Assembly (NCBI GenBank): GCA_031270685.1
Contig: JAISXA010000139.1
Location: forward strand, 1 to 44,238
Direction: 5' to 3'
Length of the DNA stretch: 44,238 nucleotides
DNA from: Planctomycetota bacterium
GTDB lineage: Bacteria > Planctomycetota > SZUA-567
A program made the position numbers and the translations under genes. The stretch's first letter is position 1. The number at the start of each line of letters is the position of its first letter. A model generated the notes under the pieces. The model was given only the letters and a program-made list of their open reading frames with translations, was not told where the DNA came from and ran no database searches. This document shows positions 17,452 to 25,154 of the stretch, piece after piece.

Positions 17452-18525
17452 TTACGGCGCCCGCCTGAACGTTCCGGAAATTTCCTCGAACAAGCCGACC
17501 AGCGCGGGATCGAAATGCGTTCCCTTGTCTTCCCCGATGATCCTGACCGCCTCGTCGTGGCTGAAAGCTTTTTTGTATGGACGTTCGGAGGTCATGACAT
17601 CGTACGCGTCGGCTATGGCCATCATCCGCCCGAGCAGCGGGATGCTCTCTCCGGAGAGGCCGTGGGGATAGCCGGAGCCGTCCCATTTTTCATGGTGGAA
17701 CGCGATGAAGATCTTCGCATAGCGCAAGAAAACGCTGTCCTCCTCGCCGTCTTCCAGTCTTTCGATAAAACCGATTCCGAAGCGCACATGCTCCTTCATC
17801 TCGTCGAATTCCTCGGCGGTCAGTTTTCCCGGTTTTTTGAGAACGCCGTCGCGGATGGATATTTTGCCGACATCGTGCAGTTGCGAGGATTGGGCGAGCA
17901 ATTCGACATTCCACCCGCGGGACTCCTCCGGCCGGATGCCCGCGTCGATTGCGGCGGACAGCAGACGCCTCAAATATAATTGCGTATTGACTATGTGGTC
18001 GCCGATCGCGACGTCGCGGCCTTCCACCATTTCCGCCATCGCCGCGAGGATTTTATTCTGAAGTTTGAGAATGGTTTTTGTTTTCGCCTCGATCATGCCC
18101 TGGAGGTTGGCGTTGTACTCCCGAAGTTCCCGCTTTTGATTCACCAGAAGCAGATGCAGCGCTATGCGTTGGCGCAACAGCGGCGGCGAGAACGGTTTGG
18201 TTATGTAGTCGACGGCTCCGAGGCGCAATCCTTCCAGTTCGTCGGCGCTTCCGCTCATGGCGGTCAGGAATATGACCGGAATGTCCCGCGTTCCCGGACG
18301 CTCCCTGAGGAGTTTGATCGCCTCGAAACCGTTCACCTCGGGCATGTCCCCATCCAGAAGGATGAGTTCCGGCCTGCGCCATTCCAGCGCCTCCAGCATT
18401 TTCCCGGCGGAGGGGACGGTCAATACCGTATAGTCTTCCGACAACGCTTTTTTTCCGGTCAGAAGATTGGTCCGGTTGTCGTCCACCAGCATGATCAATG
18501 GGCGGGAAAATTCCATCGCCTCCAT
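17452..18525 (-). CDS. Response regulator with HD-GYP output (c-di-GMP phosphodiesterase type)
   Basis: The protein has about 357 residues. The receiver (8-125) has phosphoacceptor Asp58 in LILLDGDMPE and Lys110 in YITKPF. A coiled linker follows (125-165), then an HD-GYP domain with LHDVGK (His217, Asp218), HHEKWDGSGYP (277-287) and AIADAYDVMTSERPYK. All main metal and GYP residues are present, so it should be active on cyclic di-GMP. The start is uncertain: TTG at 18531, ATG at 18525 or ATG at 18516 all fit a purine-rich GGGGATGGAGG stretch. It heads the operon with the FIST protein and hybrid kinase, giving sensor, kinase and output in three genes. Confidence 0.93.
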   Translation of the reverse strand: MEAMEFSRPLIMLVDDNRTNLLTGKKALSEDYTVLTVPSAGKMLEALEWRRPELILLDGDMPEVNGFEAIKLLRERPGTRDIPVIFLTAMSGSADELEGLRLGAVDYITKPFSPPLLRQRIALHLLLVNQKRELREYNANLQGMIEAKTKTILKLQNKILAAMAEMVEGRDVAIGDHIVNTQLYLRRLLSAAIDAGIRPEESRGWNVELLAQSSQLHDVGKISIRDGVLKKPGKLTAEEFDEMKEHVRFGIGFIERLEDGEEDSVFLRYAKIFIAFHHEKWDGSGYPHGLSGESIPLLGRMMAIADAYDVMTSERPYKKAFSHDEAVRIIGEDKGTHFDPALVGLFEEISGTFRRAP

Positions 18526-18557
18526 CCCCAAACGGATTCGTTCCGCTTGTTAAAACC

Positions 18558-18609
18558 GGACTTTTGAAGGAAATCAAACAGCGGCTTGTTTGATTTCCTT
18601 CAAAAGTCC
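18558..18609 (+). repeat. Solo type 1 hairpin, perfect stem
   Basis: The arms GGACTTTTGAAGGAAATCAA and their exact complement form a stem of about 23 bp around a GCGGC-type loop. Compared with copy 1, the base pair that is A-T there is G-C here on both arms. It lies just upstream of the HD-GYP gene. Confidence 0.88.
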
Positions 18610-18708
18610 ATGTTCCGGAATAACGGAGTTTTCCGAGGAACGGCGGTTGAACCGTCAACCCCTTTATACCGGAAATTACCGGTCAACGGAAGCGTAATTC
18701 ATAAGAAA

Positions 18709-18740
18709 GGTCGGCGGTCGCCCGATTTCCTTCAAAAGCC
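18709..18740 (+). repeat. Type 1 fragment (right half of hairpin B)
   Basis: GGTCGGCGGTCGCCCGATTT followed by CCTTCAAAAGCC matches the loop and right arm of hairpin B. The left arm is missing. It lies in the divergent gap between the HD-GYP gene and the first paaK. Confidence 0.65.
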
Positions 18741-18763
18741 GGTGCACGGCCGCGCATTTTTTC

Positions 18764-18795
18764 TTGACTTCATCGTGGTCTCAACCAATTATACG
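18764..18795 (+). promoter_or_regulatory. Possible promoter for the paaK-ACT-paaK operon
   Basis: TTGACT (18764-18769) has TTATAC (18789-18794) 19 nt downstream. The -35 is good but the spacing is long. It is the only promoter-like pair I saw on the plus strand before the first paaK, and the interrupted repeat would lie in the leader. Confidence 0.3.
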
Positions 18796-18807
18796 AGGAA
18801 CGCATGC

Positions 18808-19140
18808 AGTGGACTTTTGAAGGAGATCAATCGAACCTCCGATTGATTTCCTCCGGGGTTTCAGGACGTTCGTTTCGGAACCGTTTTTTTTCTCAATGTC
18901 GCCGGCTTTGGTAGAAGTGACAAAAAAACAACCATTGAAACGAAAGCGGTTGAATCTTCAAATTGAACTTTTGCAAATTGGGCATTCAAACCTCCGAATG
19001 CCCAATTTGTAAAAATCCCGATCCTTGCGGCACAGGCGTTTTAGATTTTTGCAAAGTGGCGATTGGTGGTTTAATCGCCACTTTGCAAAACTTCAGTTTA
19101 AAAGGAATCGGGCGGCGGTTGGCCCGATTTCCTGTAAAAG
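18808..19140 (+). repeat. Type 1 element interrupted by a type 2 element
   Basis: AGTGGACTTTTGAAGG starts hairpin A (18808-18858). The type 1 core with CATTGAAACGAAAGCGG runs to TGAATCTTCA at 18960, where intact copies continue straight into hairpin B. Instead a full type 2 unit occupies about 18961-19095. Hairpin B then resumes (TTTAAAAGGAATCGGGC to GCCCGATTTCCTGTAAAAG) and ends at 19140. The pentamer CTTCA flanks the inserted block, but it may belong to the type 2 end, so no target duplication is claimed. Confidence 0.85.
18967..19094 (-). repeat. Type 2 palindromic element, copy b (nested)
   Basis: In reverse order relative to copy a: hairpin 2 pairs TTTTGCAAATTGGGCATTC with GAATGCCCAATTTGTAAAA, the core reads CCTTGCGGCACAGGCG, and hairpin 1 pairs TTTTGCAAAGTGGCGATT with AATCGCCACTTTGCAAAA without mismatch. 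It lies inside a type 1 element, so it arrived later. Confidence 0.88.
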
Positions 19141-19163
19141 CCGACATGCATAAGGATACGCCA

Positions 19164-20495
19164 ATGAAGGAAAACGCCAGCGACAAAGTCTTCAATCCGG
19201 CCAGCGCCACCGACTACGTCCCGTTGCCGCAACTGCGCGGCCTCCAGCTCGAACGGTTGAAACGCGCCGTCGCCGGCGCCTATCGCAACCAGCGTTGCGG
19301 CCTGTTCAAGAAGCGGATGGACGAGTCCGGGGTGAAGCCGGAGGACGTCCAAAGCCTGGACGACATCCGCCGCCTGCCCTTCTCGGTCAAGACCGATCTT
19401 CGCGACACCTACCCCTACGGCATGTTCGCCGTACCGCAGCGGGAGGTGGTGCGGCTGCAGGCCTCGTCCGGGACCACCGGCAAACCCATCGTCGTCGGCT
19501 ATACCAAAAACGACATCGCGGTATGGTCCGACGCCATGCTCCGCTCCATGTCCGCCGCCGGGCTTTCCTCGGAGGACGTGATCCAGGTTTCCTACGGCTA
19601 CGGCCTGTTCACCGGCGGCCTCGGCGCGCATTACGGGGGCGAAACGCTCGGCGCCACCGTCATCCCCACCTCCGGCGGCAACACCGAGCGCCAGATCATG
19701 GTCATGCAGGATTTCGGCGTCACCGCCATCTGCTGCACCCCCAGCTATTTCATCCATATTTCGGAAAAAGCCGCCGAAATGGGCATCGACCTCAAGGCGC
19801 TGGCATTGCGCGCCGGCGTCTTCGGCGCCGAACCCTGGTCCGAGGCGATGCGCCACCGGATCCAGGAGGACACCGGGATCAAGGCCTACGACATCTACGG
19901 CCTGACCGAAATCATCGGCCCCGGCGTGGCGATGGAATGCGCGGAACAAAGCGGTCTTCACGTTTTCGAGGATTACTTCTATCCGGAGGTGATCGACCCC
20001 GGGACGCTCGAACCGCTTCCCGACGGCGAGGAGGGCGAACTCGTCCTCACCACCCTCGCCAAGGAGGCGATCCCGATGATCCGCTACCGCACCCGGGACA
20101 TCACCGCGATCATGCCGGAGCGCTGCGCCTGCGGCCGCAGCGTTCGCCGCATCAGGCGCATCGGCCGCCGCTCCGACGACATGATGATCATCCGGGGCGT
20201 CAACGTCTACCCCTCGCAGATCGAGGCCGCCGTGCTCAAGATCAAGGGCCTGCTGCCGCACTACGAAATCATCCTCACCCGCGAGGGCGGGCTCGACCAC
20301 ATGGAGATCAAGGTCGAGGTGACGCCCGCGCTATTCGACGACCGCATCCGGGCGGTGGAGAGCCTGCAGCAGCAGATCGCCCACGCCGTCTTCTCGACGG
20401 TCGGCATCCACGCCAAGGTGACGCTCGCCGAATCCAAGAGCATCGCCAGAAGCGAAGGCAAGGCCAAGCGCATCATCGACAGGCGCGGCATTTGA
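19164..20495 (+). CDS. paaK: Phenylacetate-CoA ligase family protein, first copy
   Basis: An ATP-dependent, AMP-forming aryl-acetate CoA ligase of 443 residues. The adenylate loop SSGTTGKPIVVGYT is at 101-114, followed by SYGYGLFTGGLG, YDIYGLTEIIGPG, MIRYRTRDI and the C-terminal SDDMMIIRGVNVYPSQIE hinge. Such ligases activate phenylacetate or indole-acetate type acids made in amino acid fermentation. The ATG at 19164 has AAGGA 7 nt upstream; an ATG at 19146 is less well placed. Plus-strand operon with the ACT gene (172-nt gap) and a second paralogue. The cysteine-containing CACGRS is metal-site-like. Confidence 0.93.
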   Translation: MKENASDKVFNPASATDYVPLPQLRGLQLERLKRAVAGAYRNQRCGLFKKRMDESGVKPEDVQSLDDIRRLPFSVKTDLRDTYPYGMFAVPQREVVRLQASSGTTGKPIVVGYTKNDIAVWSDAMLRSMSAAGLSSEDVIQVSYGYGLFTGGLGAHYGGETLGATVIPTSGGNTERQIMVMQDFGVTAICCTPSYFIHISEKAAEMGIDLKALALRAGVFGAEPWSEAMRHRIQEDTGIKAYDIYGLTEIIGPGVAMECAEQSGLHVFEDYFYPEVIDPGTLEPLPDGEEGELVLTTLAKEAIPMIRYRTRDITAIMPERCACGRSVRRIRRIGRRSDDMMIIRGVNVYPSQIEAAVLKIKGLLPHYEIILTREGGLDHMEIKVEVTPALFDDRIRAVESLQQQIAHAVFSTVGIHAKVTLAESKSIARSEGKAKRIIDRRGI

Positions 20496-20667
20496 CCATA
20501 CGGGGAATTTGACGACCGGATCGGCCGCCGGCGATTAAACCCCGCCGGTCGACGCCGAAAAAAAGGGAGGCAGCATAGTTGCTCGGCCCCGCCCTGCGTC
20601 CATGATTTTCAAACGCGCCGCTGGCGCATCATGACGAGGGGGTTGACTTCTTTCAAGGGAGCGCGCC

Positions 20668-21105
20668 ATGAAAATCCGCCAGATCGCCATTTTTATGGAA
20701 AACAAGCCGGGGCATATCATGGGCATATGCCGCATCCTCGCGGACGCCGGCATCAGCATCACTACGTTGTCGCTCGCCGACACGCAGCAGTACGGCATCC
20801 TGCGGCTGATCGTCAATCAGTGGGAAAAGGCCGCGGAGACGCTGGAGAAGGCCGGGTACGTGGTCAACATCACCGAGGTCCTCGCGGTGGAGGTCGAGGA
20901 CAAGCCGGGGGGACTGTTGCAGGTTCTCGAAATCATCCGCTCCGGCGACATCAACGTCGAATACATGTACGCGTTCACCTTCCGCCATGGAGAAAAGGCG
21001 GTCATGGTGTTCCGTTTCAACGATCCCGACAAAGCGATCGAATTGCTCGCGAAATCCAGGGTGAAGGTTCTCGACGGCGTCGCCCTTTTCAAGGAAATGC
21101 ATTGA
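20668..21105 (+). CDS. Tandem ACT-domain protein (amino acid sensor)
   Basis: The protein has 145 residues forming two ACT domains, about 1-70 (MKIRQIAIFMENKPGHIMG) and 71-145 (VLAVEVEDKPGGLLQVLE). Each half has the PG-H/L turn that binds amino acid effectors. There is no catalytic domain. Proteins of this type lie beside phenylacetate-CoA ligases in many anaerobes and presumably tie the ligase to amino acid levels. AAGGGAGCGCGCC precedes the ATG. The second paaK begins 1 nt after its stop (TGACATG), so the two are coupled. Confidence 0.9.
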   Translation: MKIRQIAIFMENKPGHIMGICRILADAGISITTLSLADTQQYGILRLIVNQWEKAAETLEKAGYVVNITEVLAVEVEDKPGGLLQVLEIIRSGDINVEYMYAFTFRHGEKAVMVFRFNDPDKAIELLAKSRVKVLDGVALFKEMH

Positions 21106-21106
21106 C

Positions 21107-22432
21107 ATGAAAAACCGGAAAGCGCCCTTTGAGGACCGCATCTTCGATCTCGACGAATGCCTGCCGCGCGAACGGCTCGCGGCGCTGCAGATCGACCGGC
21201 TCAACCGGACCCTCGACCGGGCCCGGCATGTGCCGTTTTACGCCGACCGGCTCAAGCGGGTCGGCGCGATCAAAAGCCTCGACGACGTGAAGCGCCTGCC
21301 CCTCACCACCAAGCTGGATCTCCGCGGCGGCTATCCGCTCGATTTCATGGCCATCCGCCGCGACGAAATCGCCCGCATCCACGGCTCCTCCGGCACCACC
21401 GGCAAAATGACCTTCGTCCCCTATTCCAGGCGCGACATGGAATCCTGGCGCAACCTTTGCGCGCGTTTCCTGTCGGCGGGCGGCCTCAGGCCCGGGCATC
21501 TGGTGCAAATCTGCTTCGGCTACGGCCTGTTTACCGGCGGCTTCGGCCTTCACTACGGGGTCGAACACCTCGGCGCGGCGGTCATACCCGCCGGCGCCGG
21601 CAACAGCGAGCGCCAATTGGCGATCCTCCGCGACATCAAGCCCGACGCCGTTGTCTGCACCCCCGGCTATGCGCTTAACCTCGCGGAAATCCTCCAGGCG
21701 GAAGGCGTCGATCCAAGCGAACTCAACGTCAAGTTCGGCTTCTTCGGCTCGGAACCGTGGACCGACGAAATGCGCGCCCGCATCGAGGACGAGTTGGGCA
21801 TTTTCGCGACCGACAATTACGGCCTCTCGGAAGTGATCGGCCCCGGCGTGTCCGGGGAGTGTCCCTGGCGCGACGGCATGCACGTCAGCGAGGATCACTT
21901 CCTCGTCGAATGCATCGATCCGGAAACGCTCGAACCCGTCGCGCCGGGCGAGAAAGGCGAACTCGTCATCACCACCCTCGCCAAGGAGGGCATGCCGGTC
22001 ATCCGCTACCGCACGCGCGACATCTCCAGCCTCGATCCCGAACCCTGCCCTTGCGGCCGCACCGGCGTCAGGATGAGCCGGGTTACCGGGCGCTCGGACG
22101 ACATGATGATCATTCGCGGCGTCAACGTCTACCCGACGCAGATCGAGGAGGCGCTCCTGCGCATCCGCGAGGCGGCGCCCCATTACGAAGTCGAACTCAC
22201 CCGCCCCGGCGCGCTCGACGTGGCGACCGTCCGCGTGGAAATGCTCCCCGGCATGTTCTCGGCGTCGATGAAGGAAATGGTTGAACTGCGGGAGCGCATC
22301 ATGTCGGCGATCAGCTCCGTCACCGGCATCCGGATGGAGGTGGAGCTGGTCGCGCCGCAGTCGCTCCAGCGCTTCCTCGGCAAGGCGAAACGCGTCACCG
22401 ACCTCAGGTTCAAGGAGGAGCCGAAACCGTAG
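21107..22432 (+). CDS. paaK: Phenylacetate-CoA ligase family protein, second copy
   Basis: The protein has 441 residues, clearly paralogous to the product of 19164-20495. The adenylate loop is HGSSGTTGKMTF, followed by CFGYGLFTGGFGLHYG, TDNYGLSEVIGPGV, VIRYRTRDI and SDDMMIIRGVNVYPTQIE. Copies differ in the P-loop (GKPIVV against GKMTFV) and in the active-site LTE/LSE motif, so substrate ranges may differ. It is coupled to the ACT gene. The stop is followed 27 nt later by the PPOX-fold gene. Confidence 0.93.
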   Translation: MKNRKAPFEDRIFDLDECLPRERLAALQIDRLNRTLDRARHVPFYADRLKRVGAIKSLDDVKRLPLTTKLDLRGGYPLDFMAIRRDEIARIHGSSGTTGKMTFVPYSRRDMESWRNLCARFLSAGGLRPGHLVQICFGYGLFTGGFGLHYGVEHLGAAVIPAGAGNSERQLAILRDIKPDAVVCTPGYALNLAEILQAEGVDPSELNVKFGFFGSEPWTDEMRARIEDELGIFATDNYGLSEVIGPGVSGECPWRDGMHVSEDHFLVECIDPETLEPVAPGEKGELVITTLAKEGMPVIRYRTRDISSLDPEPCPCGRTGVRMSRVTGRSDDMMIIRGVNVYPTQIEEALLRIREAAPHYEVELTRPGALDVATVRVEMLPGMFSASMKEMVELRERIMSAISSVTGIRMEVELVAPQSLQRFLGKAKRVTDLRFKEEPKP

Positions 22433-22459
22433 CGCCGGCCTTGACGGGAGGTGGTTTTG

Positions 22460-22873
22460 ATGTTGCGGGACGCCGAAAAAACGCTAGGCAATCTCATTGA
22501 CAAGCAGGGCGTCGCTTTCATCGGTTCGGTGGATGGCGATGGCTTTCCCAACCTGAAAGCCATGTTGCCGCCGAGAAAACGCGAGGGCATCAAGACTTTC
22601 TATTTTACGACAAACACATCGTCCATGCGCGTCGCCCAATACCGGGTGAACCCAAAAGCCTGCATTTACTTCTGCGATAAAAGATTCTTTCGCGGCGTAA
22701 TGCTTAAAGGCGCAATGGAAGTATTGGATGACGCGGCGAGTAAAGAAATGATTTGGCGGGATGATGACACCGTGTATTATTCGAAAGGGGTTGCCGACCC
22801 GGATTATTGTGTCCTGAAATTCACGGCGCAAACAGGCCGGTATTATGCGAATTTCAATTCAGTGGATTTTTGA
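22460..22873 (+). CDS. Pyridoxamine 5'-phosphate oxidase-fold (FMN-binding) protein
   Basis: The protein has 137 residues with the split-barrel pattern of general stress/PPOX-like proteins: GVAFIGSVDGDGFPNLKAML at 17-36, then FYFTTNTSSMRVAQYRVNPKACIYFCD, where the strand-turn binds flavin. The ATG at 22460 has GGAGG 8 nt upstream; a GTG at 22451 is inside that site. Its last four codons and stop (encoding SVDF) are read from the outer end of a repeat element (CAGTGGATTTTTGA), so the natural C-terminus was probably altered by that insertion. The substrate is unknown. Confidence 0.85.
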   Translation: MLRDAEKTLGNLIDKQGVAFIGSVDGDGFPNLKAMLPPRKREGIKTFYFTTNTSSMRVAQYRVNPKACIYFCDKRFFRGVMLKGAMEVLDDAASKEMIWRDDDTVYYSKGVADPDYCVLKFTAQTGRYYANFNSVDF

Positions 22874-23024
22874 GGGAAATCAAAACACCGAAGTTTCGCA
22901 AAGCGGCGATTAAACCGCCAATCGCCGCTTTGCGAAAATCGAAAACGCTTGTGCCGCAAGGGTCGTGATTGTTACAAATTGGGCATTCGGCGGTTTTGAA
23001 TGCCCAATTTGCAAAAGTCCAGTG
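22859..23024 (+). repeat. Chimeric type 1/type 2 element filling a convergent gap (type 2 copy c)
   Basis: The left end CAGTGGATTTTTGAGGGAAA is a type 1 arm. From 22890 it is type 2: hairpin 1 pairs TTTCGCAAAGCGGCGATT with AATCGCCGCTTTGCGAAA perfectly, the core reads CTTGTGCCGCAAGGGTCG, and hairpin 2 pairs ACAAATTGGGCATTC with GAATGCCCAATTTGCAAAA. The right end AAAAGTCCAGTG inverts the left end. It spans the gap between the PPOX-fold gene and the sugar-binding protein gene and could act as a bidirectional terminator. Confidence 0.88.
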
Positions 23025-23026
23025 TC

Positions 23027-24100
23027 TTACTTGATGCCGCTGGTGGCGTCGGGGTAGCCGCGGAATTCGCCGACATTGTCCAGGTTGAACAGGATCGCGG
23101 AGCTCAGGATGACCACGTTGTCGTCCAGGACCTTGTGCGCAGACTCGTATTTTTCATTGCCGATCTTGATTTTGCCGGACAGGGAGGAGGCGTAGGTCTT
23201 GGCGTTCTTGTCGATCTTGCCCTCGACCAAGCCCTTGGCGTATTCGACGGCCAGGTAGCCGAGGTCGTACGGCTGCCACAGGACGACGCTCTTGATCAGC
23301 CCGGACTCCATGTCGTCGATGGAGGACACGGGGACCGAGATGGTCTGGATCGAGATGCTGCCGATAGGTTTGCCGAGGTCGCGGCAGGCCTTGCCCGCCG
23401 CCGGGCCGGCCATTGAGGACAATGCGAAAACGCCGACCAGATTGCTTTCCTGGGTCATCAGGGTGTTGACCTTGGTGTCGGCCTCGGCCTGGTTGTTGCC
23501 GGCGTAGATGATATTGGGATAGAAGCTGAAGTTTTTGTAAAGCGTATCCTTGTGCGCGTTGTATGCCTTGTTGATCGCTTCGATTCGGGCGTTCTGGTTG
23601 GATGCGTTGGGGTCGCTGGAGATGATGGCGAGCACGCCGCCGGCGGGCTGTTCCTCCAATAGACCCTTGAACATGGCGATGGCCATCTCATCCTCGGTCG
23701 TGCCGTTGACGAAGGCGTCGCGGGCGTTCGGCACCACGTCGGCGTCGAAGGTGACGACCTTTATCCCCTCGGCCATCGCCTGGCGCAGGGTCGGGGCGAA
23801 GCTGCTAGGGTCAAGGGCGGAAAGAATGATCGCATCGTAGCCCTTGTCGATGAAGGTCTGGATGCACGCCTGCTGCTTTGCGACGGATTCCTGTCCGGAG
23901 GGGTCGCCCTGCCAGTCCAGCGTAACGCCCAGGTCGGCGGCAGCCTTCTTGGCGCCGTTTTCGCAGGCGATGAAATAGTCCACGCCGGTGAATTTGGGCG
24001 TCATGCCGATTTTGACCTGACCCGCGTTCGCGACGGCCACACCGCAAGTCACGAACAACGCAACCGCGACCAACCGCTTCCATTGCTGTGAGAGTTTCAT
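23027..24100 (-). CDS. Sugar-type ABC transporter periplasmic binding protein (RhaS/LsrB-like)
   Basis: The protein has 357 residues. Signal peptide MKLSQQWKRLVAVALFVTCG to VANA, then mature GQVKIGMTPKFTGVDYF, a Peripla_BP_4 fold start. GYDAIILSALDPSSFAPTLR and the C-terminal VVILSSAILFNLDNVGEF resemble rhamnose (RhaS) and autoinducer-2 (LsrB) binding proteins. By eye, several AI-2 contact positions of LsrB are not kept, so the ligand is open. The ATG at 24100 has TGAGGAG upstream; a longer frame to 24142 is not needed. It is the last gene of regulator-ATPase-permease-permease-binding protein. Confidence 0.9.
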   Translation of the reverse strand: MKLSQQWKRLVAVALFVTCGVAVANAGQVKIGMTPKFTGVDYFIACENGAKKAAADLGVTLDWQGDPSGQESVAKQQACIQTFIDKGYDAIILSALDPSSFAPTLRQAMAEGIKVVTFDADVVPNARDAFVNGTTEDEMAIAMFKGLLEEQPAGGVLAIISSDPNASNQNARIEAINKAYNAHKDTLYKNFSFYPNIIYAGNNQAEADTKVNTLMTQESNLVGVFALSSMAGPAAGKACRDLGKPIGSISIQTISVPVSSIDDMESGLIKSVVLWQPYDLGYLAVEYAKGLVEGKIDKNAKTYASSLSGKIKIGNEKYESAHKVLDDNVVILSSAILFNLDNVGEFRGYPDATSGIK

Positions 24101-24167
24101 ACGGATCTCCTCAAGAAAGAAACTGCGAAAAACCTCACACATCCGGATTCCACCGGCGTTTTTTTTG

Positions 24168-25154
24168 TCATTCCGTAACTTTTTTCCTCGTGAGCGTTAT
24201 CTGCCCGTTCAGAAAGGAGAACCCGATCAGGCAGAAGACCAGGATGATGCCGAGGATGAAATTATATTTGTCGCCGCCCAGGCCGATCAGCGATAGCCCC
24301 TTTCTGAGCACGCCCAGGATGAGAATTGAAAGCACGGTGCCTTCGATGCTCGCGACGCCGCCGACGATGCTGGTGCCGCCGAGAACCACGGCGGTGATCG
24401 TCTCCAGGTTGATGTTGATGCCGATGTCCGGCTTGGCGGCGGGGAGGCGGCAGAGGTAGACGATCGCGGCAATGGCGGACATGAGACCCGCGAGAACGTA
24501 GATGTTGAACTTGGTCAACCCGATGTTGACGCCACTGAACCTGACGGTCTGCTCGTTGAAGCCCATGCCGCGCAGATAGCGCCCGTACCTGGTCCGGTTG
24601 AAGGCAAAAGCGAATAGCGACGCCAAAACGAGAAAAAGAATGAACTGGTAGGGTATGATGCCGAACAGGCGATGGGTGATGAGTATGGTCATGCCTTCGG
24701 GAAAGGCGCTGAAAATGTTGGACCCGGCGATGCACTTGCTTACGCCGGTGTACAGCGAGAATGTGGCGAGCGTGGTGACGAGCGGCGGGATGCCGGCCTT
24801 GGCGATGATGAGGCCGTTCAGGGCTCCGCACAGCATTCCGGTAAGCAGGCAGACGGCCACCGCCGCAACCATGCTCCCGGTCTTCTCGTAGGTCAGCCCC
24901 ATCATTATGGCCGCGAGCGCCATCGCATACCCCACGGACAGGTCGATGCCGCCGGTGGCGATGACCAAGGTCATGGACAGGGCGATGAGGCCCACCTCCA
25001 TGACGTTCTCCGTCAGGCGGAAAATAACGTTTCGCTTCATGATCACGCCGTCGGTGAGGTGGTCGAAGACGAACAGCAGCACGATCAGGGTCAGCAGGAG
25101 GAAGACCTGGTAATTAATCCGCGATTTTATCGCCGTGACGAAGTTGTTGCTCAT
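24168..25154 (-). CDS. Sugar ABC transporter permease (second)
   Basis: A BPD_transp_2 family inner-membrane permease, 328 residues and about ten helices. GGIDLSVGYAMALAAIMMG and the EAA-like region VLGGTSIVGGVASIEGTVLS are characteristic of ribose/rhamnose permeases. The ATG at 25154 overlaps the stop of the preceding permease as ATGA and has AGGAA 8 nt upstream, so it is preferred to the ATG at 25160. It pairs with the permease encoded immediately upstream to form a heterodimeric channel. Confidence 0.92.
   Translation of the reverse strand: MSNNFVTAIKSRINYQVFLLLTLIVLLFVFDHLTDGVIMKRNVIFRLTENVMEVGLIALSMTLVIATGGIDLSVGYAMALAAIMMGLTYEKTGSMVAAVAVCLLTGMLCGALNGLIIAKAGIPPLVTTLATFSLYTGVSKCIAGSNIFSAFPEGMTILITHRLFGIIPYQFILFLVLASLFAFAFNRTRYGRYLRGMGFNEQTVRFSGVNIGLTKFNIYVLAGLMSAIAAIVYLCRLPAAKPDIGININLETITAVVLGGTSIVGGVASIEGTVLSILILGVLRKGLSLIGLGGDKYNFILGIILVFCLIGFSFLNGQITLTRKKVTE

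Noticed and set aside
18956-19095. CTTCA target-site duplication around the nested type 2 element
   Set aside because: The right-hand CTTC also fits the type 2 terminus (TTTGCAAAACTTC is the inverse of GAAGTTTCGCAAA), so duplication cannot be separated from element sequence.
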